Shown piece by piece: positions 62,484 through 64,000 of a DNA stretch of 64,000 nt. The DNA lies in the NCBI GenBank assembly GCA_003194525.1, contig NBIV01000263.1, positions 62,001-126,000 on the forward strand. The letters are read 5' to 3'. This stretch comes from Gracilariopsis chorda (Eukaryota > Rhodophyta > Florideophyceae > Gracilariales > Gracilariaceae). The stretch's first letter is position 1. Every line of letters begins with the position of its first letter. The notes below the pieces were generated by a model. The model did no database searches, had not been told where the DNA came from, and worked only from the letters and a program-made list of their open reading frames with translations. The position numbers and the translations under genes were made by a program.

Positions 62484-62887
62484 GAGGTTCTGAACAGCAC
62501 GCAGAGGTTTTCAGTAAACGTGGGCATACTGCTCTGTTTAGCCTTTAGGTTATGGTTTGGTGTTTTTTGGCGCTTCTATTAGGGTACCTCAACTAAGAAA
62601 GGGTTTTACTTATGAGCGTAAACTCTAGTCAATAATTATAGCAAATGTATTCGTTCGCCAATCGTAAAAGTCGCCGTTGGTCATAAACAATTCTTCACCC
62701 ACGTAATTGTCCCGGAGAGCCTCCACAATGAGCAAGCGGTAGTCACTACGTTTCGAAAGTGTTCTTCCCGCAGCCGGTGCTCTTCTTACAAAAACATTCT
62801 GTTCATACCGCTTTATACGTCCATCCACTACTGCACTTCTCTCTTTATCCCCTTCCACATATTTTGATCATTAATGAGGCCTTCTTA
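62484..62887. other. 3' flank of the RNase II gene
   Basis: Mostly noncoding. It contains the 77-codon minus-strand frame listed separately. Confidence 0.4.
62625..62858 (-). CDS. Small hypothetical 77-aa frame
   Basis: MEGDKERSAVVDGRIKRYEQ, then LLIVEALRDNYVGEELFMTN and a hydrophobic end FAIIID. The alternation of charged and hydrophobic residues looks protein-like, but no family is recognised. It may be a fragment of a larger gene cut by repeat R3. Confidence 0.25.
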   Translation of the reverse strand: MEGDKERSAVVDGRIKRYEQNVFVRRAPAAGRTLSKRSDYRLLIVEALRDNYVGEELFMTNGDFYDWRTNTFAIIID

Positions 62888-63500
62888 TAGTAGTGTTACT
62901 TGTACGTATGGGCTAGGACAGCGTTTTAGGCGGTGTCTGCTTGGGCATAGTACTGACACAGAACGTTGAACTAGTGGTGGAAACGTTGTATACGCGTGTA
63001 TGTGCATTTTTGACCCCTTGTGTGGAGGGAGGACTTTGTCCTGTAGGCACTGTATGATACATTCCGGACGGCTGAAAAATGTGGACACAGATTATACAGG
63101 ACAGCGTTTTGCAAAAACGTTGTCCTGGGTTCAAAAAATTAATATTTTCCACCGCCCCTAGGACATGGTTTTGGAAGGATTTGGCACGTGCCTGGTGCGT
63201 GCACCACAAAAGCGGGTTTTCGAGGTACGTAAAGGCATTCTCCGTGCCAAAATGAACGTGCTCTAGGACAACGTTTTTCGCGTATTCCGTCAGACGCGTG
63301 CAAGTGGTTATGCTTGTGTAAGTGAAGCGCAAATGCTCAATCTGAGCTGCGTTTTTCTTCGCTCCCGAGACATATGAGGCTTCGCAGAGCGGTCGTAGCA
63401 CTTTTGTGTTTGTTGAGGGGGGTAAGATTGGATTGTTCATGTTGGATATGTGGTTTTAGCGTTCATTACGCTTCGGAAGGGAAGCGGTTCTAAGGTAGCG
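62888..63500. repeat. Subtelomeric repeat R3
   Basis: Third copy of the R repeat, same orientation as R1/R2, starting TAGTGTTACTTGTACGTATG. It keeps the AGGACAGCG/CGTTGTCCT hairpin (63,098-63,126) and the GGAAGCGGTTCTAAGG right part. It shares its left edge with R1, which places direct repeats on both sides of the gene island. Confidence 0.85.
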
Positions 63501-63589
63501 GGGTTTTTAGAATAGAGTTTAGGGGTGTTACAGCGGCTTTGAAAGTTTACGGTTACATGGTGTCCTATGTATGCTACAGGTTTTTAGAG

Positions 63590-63800
63590 GTTTTTAGTGG
63601 ATTCTAAGGTAGCGGGGTTTTTAGAATAGAGTTTAGGGGTTTTTAGGGGTTTTTAGGGGTTTTTAGGGGATTTTAGGGGGTTTTTAGGGGTTTAGGGGTT
63701 TTAGGGGTTTTTAGGGGTTTTTAGGGGTTTTTTAGGGGGTTTTAGGGGATTTTTTTAGGGGTTTTTTAGGGGTTTTAGGGGTTTTTTGGGGTTTTTTGCT
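63590..63800. repeat. Interstitial telomere-like array T3
   Basis: Near-continuous run of TTTTTAGGGG with variants TTTAGGGG, TTTTTTAGGGG and ATTTTAGGGG from about 63,640 to 63,795. It is the most regular such tract in the window. GC-rich unrelated sequence follows to the window end, so it is internal here or an assembly/chromosome-fusion junction. Confidence 0.75.
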
Positions 63801-64000
63801 TTAGGGGTGGGTGGGGGTGTGCGGCGTCGCGGGGGTTTAGGGGGAGAGAGCGGCTTAGGGGCTTAGGGGAAGCCCCTGATTTAGGGGAGGGTTATATAAG
63901 AGGAGGTTGAGAGAAAGAAGGAGGGAAGGGGAAAGAGGGAAGGGGAACGACTTAAGCTTGGCAGAGCGCTTTCGTCTTTATGACTCCTCAGTGCCTGGTG
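63801..64000. other. G-rich flank with TATA-like word
   Basis: G-rich on the plus strand (GGGTGGGTGGGGG), then GGTTATATAAGAGGAGG at about 63,889 and a purine-rich run. The TATA-like word may mark a promoter or the start of another repeat. No gene is visible before the window ends. Confidence 0.3.

Noticed and set aside
63590-63800. Chromosome end
   Set aside because: The telomere-like run is followed by at least 200 bp of unrelated G-rich sequence and is irregular, so it is internal in this window.

Overview
The window looks like a subtelomere-like, pseudogene-rich part of a eukaryotic nuclear genome. The evidence is long reading frames with few convincing introns, WD40, NB-ARC, FANCJ, RecQ, PIF1, RNase II, Myb and SET domains, LTR-retroelement fossils, and interstitial arrays of a telomere-like word (variants of TTTTTAGGGG). 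A short-chain dehydrogenase fragment resembling protochlorophyllide reductase, an organellar-type RNase II and the intron-poor style fit an alga, perhaps a red alga. That is a weak inference; no rRNA, tRNA or organelle gene fixes the species.

Left zone (1-14,031): a graveyard. It holds an edge exon with a splice donor, a dehydrogenase fragment, two remnants of an NB-ARC/WD40 (APAF1/NLR-like) family on opposite strands, a Lys/Glu-rich broken frame, a remnant with a weak Ulp1-like signature, a ~35-bp minisatellite and a Ty3/gypsy gag-protease-RT fossil.

Repeat belt (14,032-16,430): two tandem copies (R1, R2) of a ~0.6-kb repeat, each followed by degenerate TTTTTAGGGG-like sequence. A third copy in the same orientation (R3, 62,888-63,500) with its own telomere-like tract lies near the right end. 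A ~46-47 kb accessory island is thus bracketed by direct repeats.

Island (16.5-62.5 kb): minus-strand helicases come first: a FANCJ fragment, then an OrsD-zinc-finger/RecQ helicase of the fungal TLH type. Next is a beta-class DNA (N6-adenine/N4-cytosine) methyltransferase fused to a SET domain. It points away from a 1.36-kb tandem array of seven nested palindromes (27,125-28,487). On the other side, plus-strand paralogs carry a ParB/sulfiredoxin-like DGxHR domain, one fused to a 2-oxoglutarate/Fe(II) dioxygenase fold. Further right are an unknown 423-aa gene divergent from a ~5.6-kb unknown gene, a TRF-like (telobox) Myb gene split by an LTR fossil, a USP-like cysteine peptidase divergent from a third ParB-like gene, and an intact PIF1 helicase and RNase II head to head with their shared 5' ends duplicated in tandem.

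Most island genes carry only a few lesions over kilobases, so they look recently inactivated, or are members of a family with active copies elsewhere. PIF1, the 811-aa RNase II, the 811-aa USP-like protein and the 423-aa protein are open throughout. The combination (DNA methylase-SET, ParB-like/dioxygenase, subtelomeric helicases, telobox Myb, palindrome arrays) suggests an undescribed subtelomeric DNA/chromatin-modification element or gene block. This is inference from gene content.
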